Of a stretch of DNA of 37,361 bases, positions 1 through 9,962 are shown one piece after another. Under the pieces are notes generated by a model. It was not told the DNA's origin. It did no database searches and was given only the letters and a program-made list of their open reading frames with translations. The stretch is from positions 1 to 37,361 of the forward strand of contig SHXL01000003.1 of assembly GCA_009693345.1 (NCBI GenBank), given 5' to 3'. Numbering within the stretch: the stretch's first letter is position 1; each line of letters opens with the position of its first letter. Both the position numbers and the translations under genes were made by a program. Origin of the DNA: Betaproteobacteria bacterium. GTDB lineage: Bacteria; Pseudomonadota; Gammaproteobacteria; Burkholderiales; SG8-39.

Positions 1-1
1 C

Positions 2-1501
2 GTGGCGATCACCGTGCCGGGCACGCCCTGGCGCGCCGATCGCCTGGACCGCGAGCGGTTCACCCGCACGGGCGAAGCCGCCGCGGCGCAGCCCGCCGAT
101 CCGTCGCCGCTGATCGTGATCGGTTGCGGCACGCCGATTCCCGGCCACGACATCCGCGTGGTGGACACCGCCGGGCTGGAACTGCCCGACCGGCAGGAGG
201 GGCACCTGCAGTTCCGCGGCCCCTCTTCCACCTCGGGCTACTACCGCAATCCGGAGGCGACGAAGACGCTGTTCGCTGGCGAGTGGGTCAATACCGGCGA
301 CCGGGCCTATCTTTCCGAGGGCACGCTGTTCCTCACCGGCCGCGAAAAGGACATCATCATCCGCGGCGGCCGCAACATCAGTCCCTACGAACTGGAGCAG
401 GCGGTGGGCGACCTCGCCGGTATCCGGCGCGGTTGCGTCGCCGTTTTCGGCAGCAAGGACGTGGCCAGCGGCACCGAGCGCGTGGTGGTGCTGGCAGAAA
501 TGCGCGACCAGGACGCTTCGCGCCACGAAGCTCTCAAGCGCATGATCAACGAGATCGCCGTCGGCCTGCTCGGCGCGCCGGCCGACGACATCGTGCTCGC
601 GCCACCGGGCACCGTGCCCAAAACCTCCAGCGGCAAAATCCGGCGCGTCGCCGCACGCGAATTCTACGAACGCGGGCCATCTGCGGTTGCGGGCGGAGCG
701 GTGTGGCTGCAGTTCGCCCGCCTGGCGCTCGCCGGTGCGGCGCCGCAACTGCGCCGCGGCCTGCGCACCCTGGGCGGCGCGCTGTTCGCGCTACGCGCCT
801 ATATTGTTTTTGCAGCCCTTGTGCCTTTTTCCCTCTTCGGTTCGCTCCTGCTGCCTGTCAAGAACTGCTGGGCGATTGGAAGAACCGTCTCGAAATGGTT
901 CCTGATCTTGTCAGGCATCCCTGTTGCGGTCAGGGGACTGGACCACCTGGATATAAAAACCCCCGTGGTGCTGGCGGTCAATCACACCAGCTATCTCGAT
1001 GCGCTGGTCCTGCTGTCGATCCCCGAATACCGCGGCTACGCCTTCGTCGCCAAACGCGAGTTCCAGGAGAATTTCCTGATGCGGGCGCTGCTCTCGGGCT
1101 TCAACACGCAGTTCATCGAGCGCTTCGACGTCGCCAAAAGCGCCGAGCACGCGAGCGAACTCGGCGACGCGGCGAAGCGCGGCGTTTCGCTGATCGTTTT
1201 CCCGGAAGGCACCCTCACGCGCAATACCGGGCTGATGGGTTTCCGCACCGGCGCCTTCCAGGCCGCGGCGCAGGCCGGCATCCCGGTAGTGCCGGTGGCG
1301 CTGCGCGGCGTGCGCTCGGTGCTACGCGACGGTACCTGGTACCTGCGCCGCGCCGCGGTATCGGTCACGGTCGGCGCGCCAATCGCGCCCGAAGGCACCG
1401 ACTGGGCCGCGGCGGTGAAGCTGCGCGACGCCGTGCGCGCCGAGATCCTCAGGCACTGCGGCGAGCCGGACTTGGCGCGCGGGGCGGAAATCGGGCTCTG
1501 A
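2..1501 (+). CDS. AMP-ligase / PlsC acyltransferase fusion (5' truncated)
   Basis: The window opens inside this gene, so the true start lies upstream and the listed first codon is only the first in-frame one. Residues about 30-220 are the C-terminal half of an ANL-superfamily acyl-CoA or acyl-ACP ligase: a TGDRAY-like hinge aspartate, the REKDIIIRGGRNI segment and the catalytic lysine region KTSSGKIRR. A hydrophobic stretch at about 255-305 leads into a PlsC-type acyltransferase at about 320-480 with the HX4D motif NHTSYLD and the FPEGT motif. Such a protein would activate a fatty acid and pass it to a lysophospholipid at the inner membrane, as Aas does, but here the ligase comes before the acyltransferase. 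The substrate is not readable from sequence. It converges on benE with a 13-base gap. The fusion is clear; the precise role is inferred. Confidence 0.9.
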   Translation: MAITVPGTPWRADRLDRERFTRTGEAAAAQPADPSPLIVIGCGTPIPGHDIRVVDTAGLELPDRQEGHLQFRGPSSTSGYYRNPEATKTLFAGEWVNTGDRAYLSEGTLFLTGREKDIIIRGGRNISPYELEQAVGDLAGIRRGCVAVFGSKDVASGTERVVVLAEMRDQDASRHEALKRMINEIAVGLLGAPADDIVLAPPGTVPKTSSGKIRRVAAREFYERGPSAVAGGAVWLQFARLALAGAAPQLRRGLRTLGGALFALRAYIVFAALVPFSLFGSLLLPVKNCWAIGRTVSKWFLILSGIPVAVRGLDHLDIKTPVVLAVNHTSYLDALVLLSIPEYRGYAFVAKREFQENFLMRALLSGFNTQFIERFDVAKSAEHASELGDAAKRGVSLIVFPEGTLTRNTGLMGFRTGAFQAAAQAGIPVVPVALRGVRSVLRDGTWYLRRAAVSVTVGAPIAPEGTDWAAAVKLRDAVRAEILRHCGEPDLARGAEIGL

Positions 1502-1514
1502 CCCCGATTTCGTG

Positions 1515-2690
1515 CTACTTGCGGAAATCCGCGCGTTCCAGCAACCAGGAAATCCCGAAGCCGAGGACCAGGCCCCAGAACGCGGCGCCGATGTTGAAGA
1601 TCGGCACATCTGCGACTGTGACCAGGAACGTCACCAGCGCGCCCAGGGCGAACTTGCCGCCGAAGGCGACGCCGAACGCGGTCTGCAGCACGCGCAGCAT
1701 CGCTAGGCCTCCCAGCGCGGCGATAAACGCTGACGGCGTGGAGAGCAGCAGGCGCACGAAGATCGGCGACAGGAGCCCGAAGACGAGCGCGAGCGCGCCG
1801 ACCAGCACGCCGGCCGTGTAATGCCGCTGCTTTTCGCCCGACGACGAGATGATCGCGTTGACAGGGCCCGTGAGGCAGGTCGAGACCGAACCGACGAAGG
1901 CCGTGACCATCGAGCCCGCGCCGCAAGCCACCGCGATGGCATCGATCGGCGGCTTATGCCCCGCGGCGGAAAGCACCGCGAAGCCCTGCCCGTTCTGAAC
2001 CACAAGCACCGTGATCGCGAGCGGCACCACCAGCTCGATCATCGCCTGCCAGGAAAGCGCAGGCTGGTAGAGATTGGGATAGGAAAGAGCAAATTCTTTT
2101 CCATCCATCTGGAATTTTCCCAGGAGGGCAACGGCGACAAACCCCACGACAAGGGCACCGATCAACGGCGGCACGATTCGCGCCAGAGATTTCCAGTAAG
2201 AAAGAATCAGGAATGCCAGCACCATGGGCGCAGCGACCGCGACGTCGTCGCGCACCGCGTGCACGAGGCCGGTGCCGAAGCGCAGGAACACGCCAGCCAC
2301 CATCGCCATCACGATCGGCATGGGCGCGGCTTCCGTGCAGCGCCGCACCCAGCCCGAGAGACCGAGCGCCAGCATCAGCACGCCGGTGGCGATGAAAGCG
2401 CCGATCACCTCGGGGAATGTCAGGTGGCCGAGCGCCGGGCCGACCAGCACCGCGCCCGGGATGGTCCAGAAGAACACCAGCGGCTGGCGGTAGAAAAGGC
2501 AGAAGCCGATGCTGATGAGCCCGTTGATGAAAAAGGAACCGAAGATCCAGGACGACAGGTCGGATTCGGCGAGTCCGCCCTGCGCGCCGACCGCGAGGAT
2601 GATCGCCACCGGGCCGGTGGCGGCGAAGATGAACGCGATCAACCCGCTTGACGCATAAGTAGTTCCAAAATCCTTAAAGATATTCTTCAC
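1515..2690 (-). CDS. benE: BenE-family benzoate/H+ symporter
   Basis: This 391-residue polytopic membrane protein has about 11-12 hydrophobic segments. It carries the BenE-like stretch VSTCLTGPVNAI followed by YTAGVLVGA, and the length fits the family. The family imports benzoate with protons across the inner membrane, but the substrate here is inferred. The ORF track extends far upstream, but those residues are antisense-like shadow. I chose GTG at 2690-2688 because the protein then begins MKNIFKDFG and the GTG overlaps the upstream hydrolase TGA as GTGA. It is the last gene of sucC-sucD-hydrolase-benE. No ben, cat or box catabolic genes are visible in the window. Confidence 0.88.
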   Translation of the reverse strand: MKNIFKDFGTTYASSGLIAFIFAATGPVAIILAVGAQGGLAESDLSSWIFGSFFINGLISIGFCLFYRQPLVFFWTIPGAVLVGPALGHLTFPEVIGAFIATGVLMLALGLSGWVRRCTEAAPMPIVMAMVAGVFLRFGTGLVHAVRDDVAVAAPMVLAFLILSYWKSLARIVPPLIGALVVGFVAVALLGKFQMDGKEFALSYPNLYQPALSWQAMIELVVPLAITVLVVQNGQGFAVLSAAGHKPPIDAIAVACGAGSMVTAFVGSVSTCLTGPVNAIISSSGEKQRHYTAGVLVGALALVFGLLSPIFVRLLLSTPSAFIAALGGLAMLRVLQTAFGVAFGGKFALGALVTFLVTVADVPIFNIGAAFWGLVLGFGISWLLERADFRK

Positions 2691-3964
2691 AACAATTTCG
2701 CGCCCAATCTGGCAAGCGCGGGGCGCAGGTACTCGAGGAAAAGTTCCGGATTCTCGGCCATCGGGAAATGGCCGATGCCGCGCATCATCACGAAATCCGC
2801 GCCCGGAATCTTCGCCGCGGTGGCGCGCGAAATCTCGGGCGTGCAGGAGTAGTCGTACTCCCCCGTCAACATGAGTACGGGACATTTTTTCGTATCGATG
2901 CGCCCGACACGATCGCGCGCATCCCACTCGCGGCCGTAGAAGCGGATGTCGCCCCGGAACACGCCATAGCCGCCCTGCGAGTATTCCCACCACACTTCGC
3001 GCGCGCGCTCCGGCGGGCTTTGCGGCGCCATCAGGCCGTGGACCCATTCGGGCACGAAGGTCGATTCGTTCACCTGCGGGTTGCGCGTCCATGGCGCCTC
3101 GCGCCCGACGATGCGCTCGCTCGCCTCGCAGGCGATCACGCCGCCGAGGCGCTCGCCCCAGCGCAGCGCCATCTCCAGGCAGATCTGGCCCGCCATCGAG
3201 GATCCGAGCAGCACCGGGCGGCGCAGGCCCAGCGCTTCGATCATCGCTTCGATCGCCGCGACATACTTCTCCGTGGTCAGGTCCCACTCGCCGATGGGCG
3301 CGCCCTCCGGGGGCAAGCTCTTGCCGTGCCAGGGCAGGTCGAAAGTGACCATGCGCCATTCGGCGCCGAGTCCGGCGTCGTTCAGCAGCTTGTAGAACTG
3401 GCGTGAATCGGAGCCGGCGGTATGTAGGCACAGCAGGTCGTGCCCCGTGCCCGCCTCTTCGTAGTAGATACGGTTGCGCCGGCCCTCGTGTTCGATCCAG
3501 ACATAGCCGCCGCGAATCGGCTCCTTCTTGTTTTTTTCAAAAGCCTTTTCAGCAACAGGAGAACCATGAATGCTGTTCGCAACATTTCTGCCGATCTCCA
3601 GCACGCGCCGCACCAGATGCATGTGCTGCGCCAGCGCCAGCTCGCTGCCGGCGACCTTGAACTCCGGCACGCGCATCTTCATCGCATAGATGCCGTGGTA
3701 GGGCGCCGGAGGAGGAGACGAAAAGAACTTCTCCCAGACTGCGACAGGGGCTTCGAGAACGAATGCCGGGGAATTTTCCTCGGATTTTTCCGTTATAAAA
3801 AAAGAAGAAGCCTGAAAAATAATATCAGCGACCCGCTCCCCCATCACAAGCCGGAAGCGGCAATCGGCGTTCGCAGAGAAGGCGGCGAGCTCCGGGTCGG
3901 CGCGCGCCACCGCCTGCAGCGCGGCCAGGAACGCGGGCCAGCGCGCGAACAAAAATTCCTGCAT
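2687..3964 (-). CDS. alpha/beta hydrolase with an extra N-terminal domain
   Basis: This 425-residue protein has two parts. Residues about 1-165 form a separate N-terminal module, possibly SCP2/sterol-carrier-like, though I cannot prove that by eye. Residues about 175-425 are an alpha/beta hydrolase: a HTAGSDSRQ oxyanion region, nucleophile elbow LLGSSMAG with serine, acid residue in GEYDYS and catalytic histidine in GIGHFP. It should hydrolyse an ester, a thioester or a C-C bond. The start is ATG 3964-3962, which shares one base with the sucD TAA stop (TAATG), so it is translationally coupled; the ORF track start inside sucD is too early. The N-terminal part contains two markedly AT-rich, lysine/glutamate-rich patches, one of them 19 G/C in 60 bases at 3771-3830. 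Substrate unknown. Confidence 0.85.
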   Translation of the reverse strand: MQEFLFARWPAFLAALQAVARADPELAAFSANADCRFRLVMGERVADIIFQASSFFITEKSEENSPAFVLEAPVAVWEKFFSSPPPAPYHGIYAMKMRVPEFKVAGSELALAQHMHLVRRVLEIGRNVANSIHGSPVAEKAFEKNKKEPIRGGYVWIEHEGRRNRIYYEEAGTGHDLLCLHTAGSDSRQFYKLLNDAGLGAEWRMVTFDLPWHGKSLPPEGAPIGEWDLTTEKYVAAIEAMIEALGLRRPVLLGSSMAGQICLEMALRWGERLGGVIACEASERIVGREAPWTRNPQVNESTFVPEWVHGLMAPQSPPERAREVWWEYSQGGYGVFRGDIRFYGREWDARDRVGRIDTKKCPVLMLTGEYDYSCTPEISRATAAKIPGADFVMMRGIGHFPMAENPELFLEYLRPALARLGAKLL

Positions 3965-4844
3965 TACTTCAGGACAGACTTGAGGAGCTTGCCCATCTCC
4001 GCAGGGTTTTTCGTCACTTTGATGCCGCAAGCCTCCATTACCGCGAGCTTCTCCTGTGCCGTGCCCTTGCCGCCGGAAATGATCGCACCGGCGTGGCCCA
4101 TGCGCTTGCCCGGCGGCGCGGTGACGCCAGCGATGAAGCCGACGACGGGTTTCTTCATGTTGCCCTTGACCCACTGCGCCGCGGTCTCCTCGTCCGAGCC
4201 GCCGATCTCGCCGATCATGATCACCGCGTCGGTGTCCGGATCGTCGTTGAACATTTTGAGGATATCGACGTGCTTCAGGCCGTTGACCGGGTCGCCGCCG
4301 ATGCCCACCGCGGTGGACTGGCCAATGCCAAGTTCGGTGAGCTGGCCGACCGCCTCGTAGGTGAGCGTGCCCGAACGCGACACCACACCGACGCGGCCCT
4401 TCAGGTGGATGTGGCCGGGCATGATGCCTATCTTGATTTCCTCGGGCGTGATCACGCCCGGGCAGTTCGGCCCGAGCACCAGAGTCCTGCGCTTTTCCTT
4501 CTTCATGCGCTCGCGCAGGTGAACCATGTCGCGTACCGGTATGCCCTCGGTGATGCAGATCGCGAGGTCGAGGTCGGCTTCCACCGCCTCCCAGATCGCC
4601 GCGGCGGCGAAAGGCGGGGGGACGTAGATGACCGAGACGTTGACGCCGGTTTTCGATTTCCCCTCCTTTACAGAGGCGAAAATCGGAATTCCTTCAAAAT
4701 TCTCCCCGGCTTTCTTGGGGTTCACTCCCGCCACATAGCAATTCTTGCCATTCGCGTAGGCGCGGCTGGTCTGGGTGTGGAACTGCCCGGTCTTGCCGGT
4801 GATCCCCTGCGTCACCACCTTGGTGTTCTTGTTGATCAGGATGC

Positions 4845-4848
<4 letters not shown>
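3964..4848 (-). CDS. sucD: succinyl-CoA synthetase alpha subunit
   Basis: This 294-residue subunit has an N-terminal CoA-binding Rossmann fold ([14 protein letters not shown]) and the phosphohistidine loop [12 protein letters not shown] near residue 249. With SucC it interconverts succinyl-CoA and succinate while forming ATP or GTP in the TCA cycle. Length and motifs match the family. The start is GTG at 4848-4846, overlapping the sucC TGA as GTGA. The ORF track extends into sucC in another frame, and that extension is not real. The hydrolase follows with a one-base overlap. A malate-CoA ligase (MtkB) is homologous, but overall similarity looks like ordinary SucD. Confidence 0.96.
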
Positions 4849-6017
<1,169 letters not shown>

Positions 6018-6024
6018 GGCGAGA

Positions 6025-6055
6025 GAATTCTAGCATTGAGTACTTGCTAGAATTT
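6025..6055. promoter_or_regulatory. sucC-glpK divergent promoter/operator with inverted repeat
   Basis: The 42-base gap between sucC and glpK contains an inverted repeat, GAATTCTAGC, 11 bases, GCTAGAATTT, with nine perfectly paired positions. Each arm carries a TAGAAT hexamer resembling a sigma-70 -10 box, one facing each gene. On the plus strand TAGAAT (6048-6053) is followed by exactly six bases and then the glpK ATG. No good -35 is visible on either strand. The arms could bind a dimeric regulator, or they may simply be two mirrored -10 boxes. Confidence 0.5.
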
Positions 6056-6059
6056 CCCG

Positions 6060-7568
6060 ATGCGCTACGTGCTTGCACTCGACCAGGGCACCACCAGTTC
6101 GCGCGCCATCATTTTCGACGAGACCGGCAAGCCGGTCGCTTTCGCCAGTCAGGAATTCAAGCAGCATTACCCTGAACCCGGCCGGGTGGAGCACGACCCG
6201 GACGATCTGTGGCGCTCGCAGCGTGACGTCGCGCGCGAGGTGCTGAGGAGTTCGGGACTGAAGGCCGAGAACCTGGTCGCCTGCGGCATCGCCAACCAGC
6301 GCGAAACCACCATCGTCTGGGATCGCCAGACCAGCAAGCCGATCTACCCCGCGATCGTCTGGCAGGACCGGCGTACCGCCGCGCGCTGCGCGGAGTTGAA
6401 GGAAGTTGGCGCCGAGAGCCTGGTGCGGGAGCGCACCGGCCTGGTGCTCGATCCCTACTTCTCCGGCACCAAGGTGGCGTGGATTCTCGACCATATTCCG
6501 GGCGCGCGCCGCCGCGCCGAACTGGGCGAACTCGCGTTTGGCACGGTGGATAGCTGGCTGATCTGGAACCTGTCGCACACCAAGACACACGTCACCGACT
6601 GCACTAACGCATCGCGCACGATGCTCTTCAACATCCACATGGGCGACTGGGACCCCGAGCTGCTGCAGCTGATCGGCGTGCCGCGCGCGATGCTGCCCGA
6701 TGTCTACCCCTCGTCGCACGCCTACTGCATGATCGCGCCCACGGTGCTGGGCGCGCCGGTGCCGATCACCGGCGTCGCCGGCGACCAGCAGGCGGCGCTC
6801 TTCGGCCAGGGCTGCCACAAGGCCGGCATGGCGAAGAACACCTACGGTACCGGCTGCTTCATGCTGATGCACACCGGCGACCGCGTGGTGACATCCGCCA
6901 ACGGCCTGCTGAGCACCGCGGCGGCGCAGCTCGGCCGTGCCGTGGACGCGCGCGACGTTGACAAGGAGTACGCGCTGGAAGGCAGTGTCTTCATCGGCGG
7001 CGCGGTGGTGCAATGGCTGCGCGACGAGCTGAAGTTTTTCGAGTCCGCCGCGGACATCGAACGCATGGCGGCCGATGTCATGGACAACGGCGGCGTCTAC
7101 GTTGTGCCCGCCTTCGCGGGCCTGGGCGCGCCGCACTGGGATCCCCATGCGCGCGGCGCGATCCTCGGCCTGACGCGCGGCTCGTCCCGCGCGCACATCG
7201 CGCGCGCCGCGCTCGAATCCATCGCCTACCAGAGCGCCGACCTGCTCGAGGCCATGCAGAAGGACTCCGGCGAGAAGCTCTCCGAACTGCGCGTGGACGG
7301 CGGCGCGGCAGCCAACAACCTCTTGATGCAGTTCCAGGCCGACATCCTCGGCGTCCCGGTGGTGCGGCCGAAGGTGCTCGAGACCACCGCCCTCGGCGCC
7401 GCCTACCTCGCCGGCCTCTACACCGACGTCTGGAAATCGCGCGAGGAAATCGCCGCGCAATGGCAGATGGACCGGCGCTTCACGCCGCAAATGTCCCGCG
7501 ACGACGCCGCGCAACTGCTCGCGCGCTGGCACGAAGCGGTCAAGCGCTCGCTGGGCTGGGATTCCTGA
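6060..7568 (+). CDS. glpK: glycerol kinase
   Basis: This 502-residue FGGY-family kinase phosphorylates glycerol to sn-glycerol 3-phosphate in the cytoplasm using ATP. Supporting motifs are the N-terminal phosphate-binding loop [10 protein letters not shown], the substrate-contact segment [17 protein letters not shown], the ATP-site segment [17 protein letters not shown] and the C-terminal [11 protein letters not shown]. Length matches the family. The ATG at 6060 gives the canonical N terminus; there is no Shine-Dalgarno, and the -10-like TAGAAT ends six bases upstream, so a leaderless mRNA is possible. No glpF, glpD or glpR lies nearby. Its 3' end overlaps the convergent downstream gene by 29 bases. 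Confidence 0.97.
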   Translation: MRYVLALDQGTTSSRAIIFDETGKPVAFASQEFKQHYPEPGRVEHDPDDLWRSQRDVAREVLRSSGLKAENLVACGIANQRETTIVWDRQTSKPIYPAIVWQDRRTAARCAELKEVGAESLVRERTGLVLDPYFSGTKVAWILDHIPGARRRAELGELAFGTVDSWLIWNLSHTKTHVTDCTNASRTMLFNIHMGDWDPELLQLIGVPRAMLPDVYPSSHAYCMIAPTVLGAPVPITGVAGDQQAALFGQGCHKAGMAKNTYGTGCFMLMHTGDRVVTSANGLLSTAAAQLGRAVDARDVDKEYALEGSVFIGGAVVQWLRDELKFFESAADIERMAADVMDNGGVYVVPAFAGLGAPHWDPHARGAILGLTRGSSRAHIARAALESIAYQSADLLEAMQKDSGEKLSELRVDGGAAANNLLMQFQADILGVPVVRPKVLETTALGAAYLAGLYTDVWKSREEIAAQWQMDRRFTPQMSRDDAAQLLARWHEAVKRSLGWDS

Positions 7569-8226
7569 GATTCTGTAGCGCGTAGAGCCCGCGCTCAATT
7601 CTGATTGCTGCTAGTTTTTCCAGGAAAGAATTCGAAATTAAGTCGTTGCAGGCATTCTCCAGGGAGGCGCGCTCGGCGCCGCCTTCGACCAGCACCACCC
7701 AGCCGGGGACCAGGCTTTGCGTACGACCGCGCTTTTCTTCGGTCTGGATGCCGCTTGCATCGCGGTCGGCGATGCACAGGTGCGCCCCGGCAATCCCTTC
7801 CCGCTTCGCTATTTCATCGAGGGTGTTTTCCAGCATGGCGCGGTGCTCGTCCTCGCGCCCTGCAACAACGTCGTAGCGCCAGGTCATGATCAGGCCGCCT
7901 TCGCCCGGGCCAAGTGACAGCGCGACACGGCACAGCGAGCGCGCAGTATCGGTAAACGAGACTATTGCGCGCCGCGTCCAGGGCGTAGGTGCATTGAGGC
8001 GAGCCAGGTAGTCGGCGCCGCTGAGCACGGCTGTATTGCGCGTCTCGTAGAGGGTGAAGAACTCCGGCCGGCCCTCCAGCGCGCGGTAGCGCCGACCGCG
8101 GCAAAAACCCGAGATCGCCACGCGTTCGGGCATGTGCTCGCGATTGTGCCATTCATAGTAATCCGCCCGCGCCTCGGGCAGGATGCCGTTCCAGATCGCC
8201 GCCACGCCTTCGCCCGCCAGGCTCAT
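7540..8226 (-). CDS. dimeric alpha/beta-barrel protein, DUF4286-like
   Basis: This 228-residue protein looks like two ferredoxin-like dimeric alpha/beta-barrel repeats. The first repeat carries the [16 protein letters not shown] segment, which I associate with the DUF4286/EthD-like group, then RRYRALEG and FFTLYE. The function of this group is not established. The start ATG at 8226 is preceded by a TAATGT hexamer seven bases upstream, so the leader may again be nearly absent. The gene converges on glpK, and its last 29 bases lie antisense to the glpK 3' end. Because it is close to the CoA-transferase genes it may act on a catabolic intermediate, but that is a guess. Confidence 0.8.
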   Translation of the reverse strand: MSLAGEGVAAIWNGILPEARADYYEWHNREHMPERVAISGFCRGRRYRALEGRPEFFTLYETRNTAVLSGADYLARLNAPTPWTRRAIVSFTDTARSLCRVALSLGPGEGGLIMTWRYDVVAGREDEHRAMLENTLDEIAKREGIAGAHLCIADRDASGIQTEEKRGRTQSLVPGWVVLVEGGAERASLENACNDLISNSFLEKLAAIRIERGLYALQNLRNPSPASA

Positions 8227-8263
8227 GGCGCTGACATTACCCTAACCCTGCGACTTCCGCGTT

Positions 8264-8407
8264 CTAGGGCCGGACAGCGGGGGACTCCATCTTCATGCCG
8301 CGCGCGCGCCACATCAAAAAGTACTCGAGCTCGACGTACTCCGGCGCGCCATAGGCGTAGGGTTCGGCGCGCACGCCGATGAAGCAGTTGCACAGGCGGC
8401 GCTGCAT
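8264..8407 (-). CDS. possible small protein, 47 aa
   Basis: Between the CoA-transferase beta gene and the DUF4286-like gene lies an ATG-initiated 47-codon frame missing from the ORF track. Its product has a protein-like composition, including YGAPEYVELEYFLMW, unlike the arginine-rich shadow frame MLHRVYAAPP in the same place. It begins 26 bases after the beta-subunit stop, on the same strand, so it could be the last gene of that operon. I do not recognise it. It may instead be the remnant of a larger gene, since the 207-base gap is long for this dense region. Confidence 0.35.
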   Translation of the reverse strand: MQRRLCNCFIGVRAEPYAYGAPEYVELEYFLMWRARGMKMESPAVRP

Positions 8408-8433
8408 AGACGCGGTGCAGCATCTGCTGCGAA

Positions 8434-9144
8434 TCAGAGCCAGACACGGGCGGCAAATTCCGGATAATTGGCGGAAATTTCCTTTGCAACGAGACTACGC
8501 AGCAGAACCAATTCCCCGGCAGACGGCGCTGCAGTGGTATTTGCGGCTGCTTGGTGATCGAACCCAAAACCCGTCGATTTCACTATGTCGTCCAGAGTAT
8601 TTCCCGGATGCACGCTCTCGAGCCGGAAACGGCGCTGGTCTTTCTGCCACAGGAACAACGCCTTGCCGGTGAGCAGCGCCTGCGGCCCGCCGCGGCGCTC
8701 GACGCCGGGCGGGCTCCAGCCGGGCGCGGAAATGAATTCCACCCTCGGCACCAGCACCCGCTTCGAATGCTCTTCGCGGAACAGGATCGTGCGGCCAGCG
8801 GCGAAATACATGAACGCCGAGCCGAAGGAGCCGGGGAAGCGCTTGCCCTCGGCCTGCACCAGATTGATGTTCGCCTCGCCGTCGATCTGCGCGCCGCCGA
8901 GGAAGAAGAGATCGATTCGCCCCTGGCCCGCCAGGTCGAACAGCTCTCGCGAGCCTTCGGTGAACGGGTTGCCGCTGCGCTTGTGCAGCAGGGAAATTCT
9001 TAGCGGCTTTTGATGGAGAAAATTAGACAAGAAGACGCCTGTCGCAGGTATCGGCGAAGCCGCGCCGATCGCGACGTGCCGCGCATCGCCGATCAGGCGC
9101 GCGATGCAGCAGGCGAGGAGTTCTTCTCTGGCGTACGGTTCCAT
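8434..9144 (-). CDS. CoA-transferase family beta subunit, IpdB-like
   Basis: This 236-residue protein resembles the beta subunit of glutaconate-type CoA-transferases and, more closely, IpdB of steroid ring cleavage. The segments FFLGGAQIDGEANINL, RFPGSFG and RVEFISAPGW fit that subfamily. With the alpha subunit it would transfer or use CoA thioesters; IpdAB enzymes are ring-opening hydrolases rather than true transferases. The only sensible start is the ATG at 9144-9142, giving a 52-base overlap with the alpha gene. The ORF track form beginning at 9423 is shadow before that point. The 3' end is AT-rich relative to its neighbours. Substrate not determined. Confidence 0.85.
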   Translation of the reverse strand: MEPYAREELLACCIARLIGDARHVAIGAASPIPATGVFLSNFLHQKPLRISLLHKRSGNPFTEGSRELFDLAGQGRIDLFFLGGAQIDGEANINLVQAEGKRFPGSFGSAFMYFAAGRTILFREEHSKRVLVPRVEFISAPGWSPPGVERRGGPQALLTGKALFLWQKDQRRFRLESVHPGNTLDDIVKSTGFGFDHQAAANTTAAPSAGELVLLRSLVAKEISANYPEFAARVWL

Positions 9145-9962
9145 ACGTATTCTTCCAGGTAGCGCCGGAACCCTTCCCCGGTCTTCGCGGCCTTCGCGTA
9201 GAGAGTCAGGTGCGCGTCGTCGATGCCGTAGACCCCGGCGACCGACAGCGGCCAGGCGCCGCGCCGCGCCTGCGCGACGCCGCTGACGTAGACGGAAGAG
9301 AGCACACCCGGCGCGAGCAGTTCGTCTTCGAGCATGTCGCCGGGGCGGATTTCTTCGCAGGTGACGAAGCAGCGGCGCGCGGCATGGGCGATCGTCGCCA
9401 GTTCCTTGCGCCGGCCGATCCACACGTTGCCCGCCTCATCCGCCCAGCGCGCGTGGAACAGCGCGACGTCGGGCTGGATTGCGGCAACGATCAGAATTGG
9501 GTCATTTCTTCGCAAGGGGTTGTCGATCACCCGCCATTCATTTCTGAATTTCAAAAGATCAGAACCCAGTACACCCCGCAAAGGCATGAACGGCACGCCC
9601 TTCTCGGTGGCCTGCAGGCCGCTGTGGATCGCCGGACAAGTTGCGTCTTTTATTTTAAGAAGATTTTTTTCAACAGCTTCCGTAAAACGCGGCGCGAGAC
9701 CCGCTTCGCCCAGCGACACCGCGCTCGATTCGACTTCGGCGACGCAGCCCGCGCCGATCAGCAGGTCGGCGCTCAAGCCAAGCACCGGCACGCCCAGCAG
9801 CTTCAGGTGTTTCGCGTCGCGGCGAATCAGCGCATGCACCACCGCCATCGCCGGCATCGAGTAATCCGGCGGCAACCCGAGGAACGCGCCGTCGGGAATT
9901 TCCGCCGCTATTGCTTCAGAATTCTTGAAAAATACAACTTCATTGGACGGCAAACCGCTCAA
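9093..9962 (-). CDS. CoA-transferase family alpha subunit, IpdA-like
   Basis: This 289-residue subunit has a Rossmann-like CoA-transferase I fold with the IpdA-like segment [21 protein letters not shown] and a C-terminal [15 protein letters not shown]. It forms a pair with the following beta gene. The start appears to be TTG at 9962-9960, overlapping the tldD TGA as TTGA, the same geometry as other junctions in this window. The sequence includes AT-rich, lysine-rich patches (around [12 protein letters not shown]). It could belong to ring-cleavage catabolism of steroids or aromatic compounds; the location behind tldD gives no independent support. Confidence 0.86.
   Translation of the reverse strand: MSGLPSNEVVFFKNSEAIAAEIPDGAFLGLPPDYSMPAMAVVHALIRRDAKHLKLLGVPVLGLSADLLIGAGCVAEVESSAVSLGEAGLAPRFTEAVEKNLLKIKDATCPAIHSGLQATEKGVPFMPLRGVLGSDLLKFRNEWRVIDNPLRRNDPILIVAAIQPDVALFHARWADEAGNVWIGRRKELATIAHAARRCFVTCEEIRPGDMLEDELLAPGVLSSVYVSGVAQARRGAWPLSVAGVYGIDDAHLTLYAKAAKTGEGFRRYLEEYVWNRTPEKNSSPAASRA

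Noticed and set aside
2691-3431. N-terminal extension of the BenE ORF (638 aa)
   Set aside because: The extension is an out-of-frame shadow of the hydrolase gene; BenE starts at GTG 2690.
6030-7598. 522-aa minus-strand ORF
   Set aside because: It is antisense to glpK, whose motifs are complete; the ORF is a GC-rich codon shadow.
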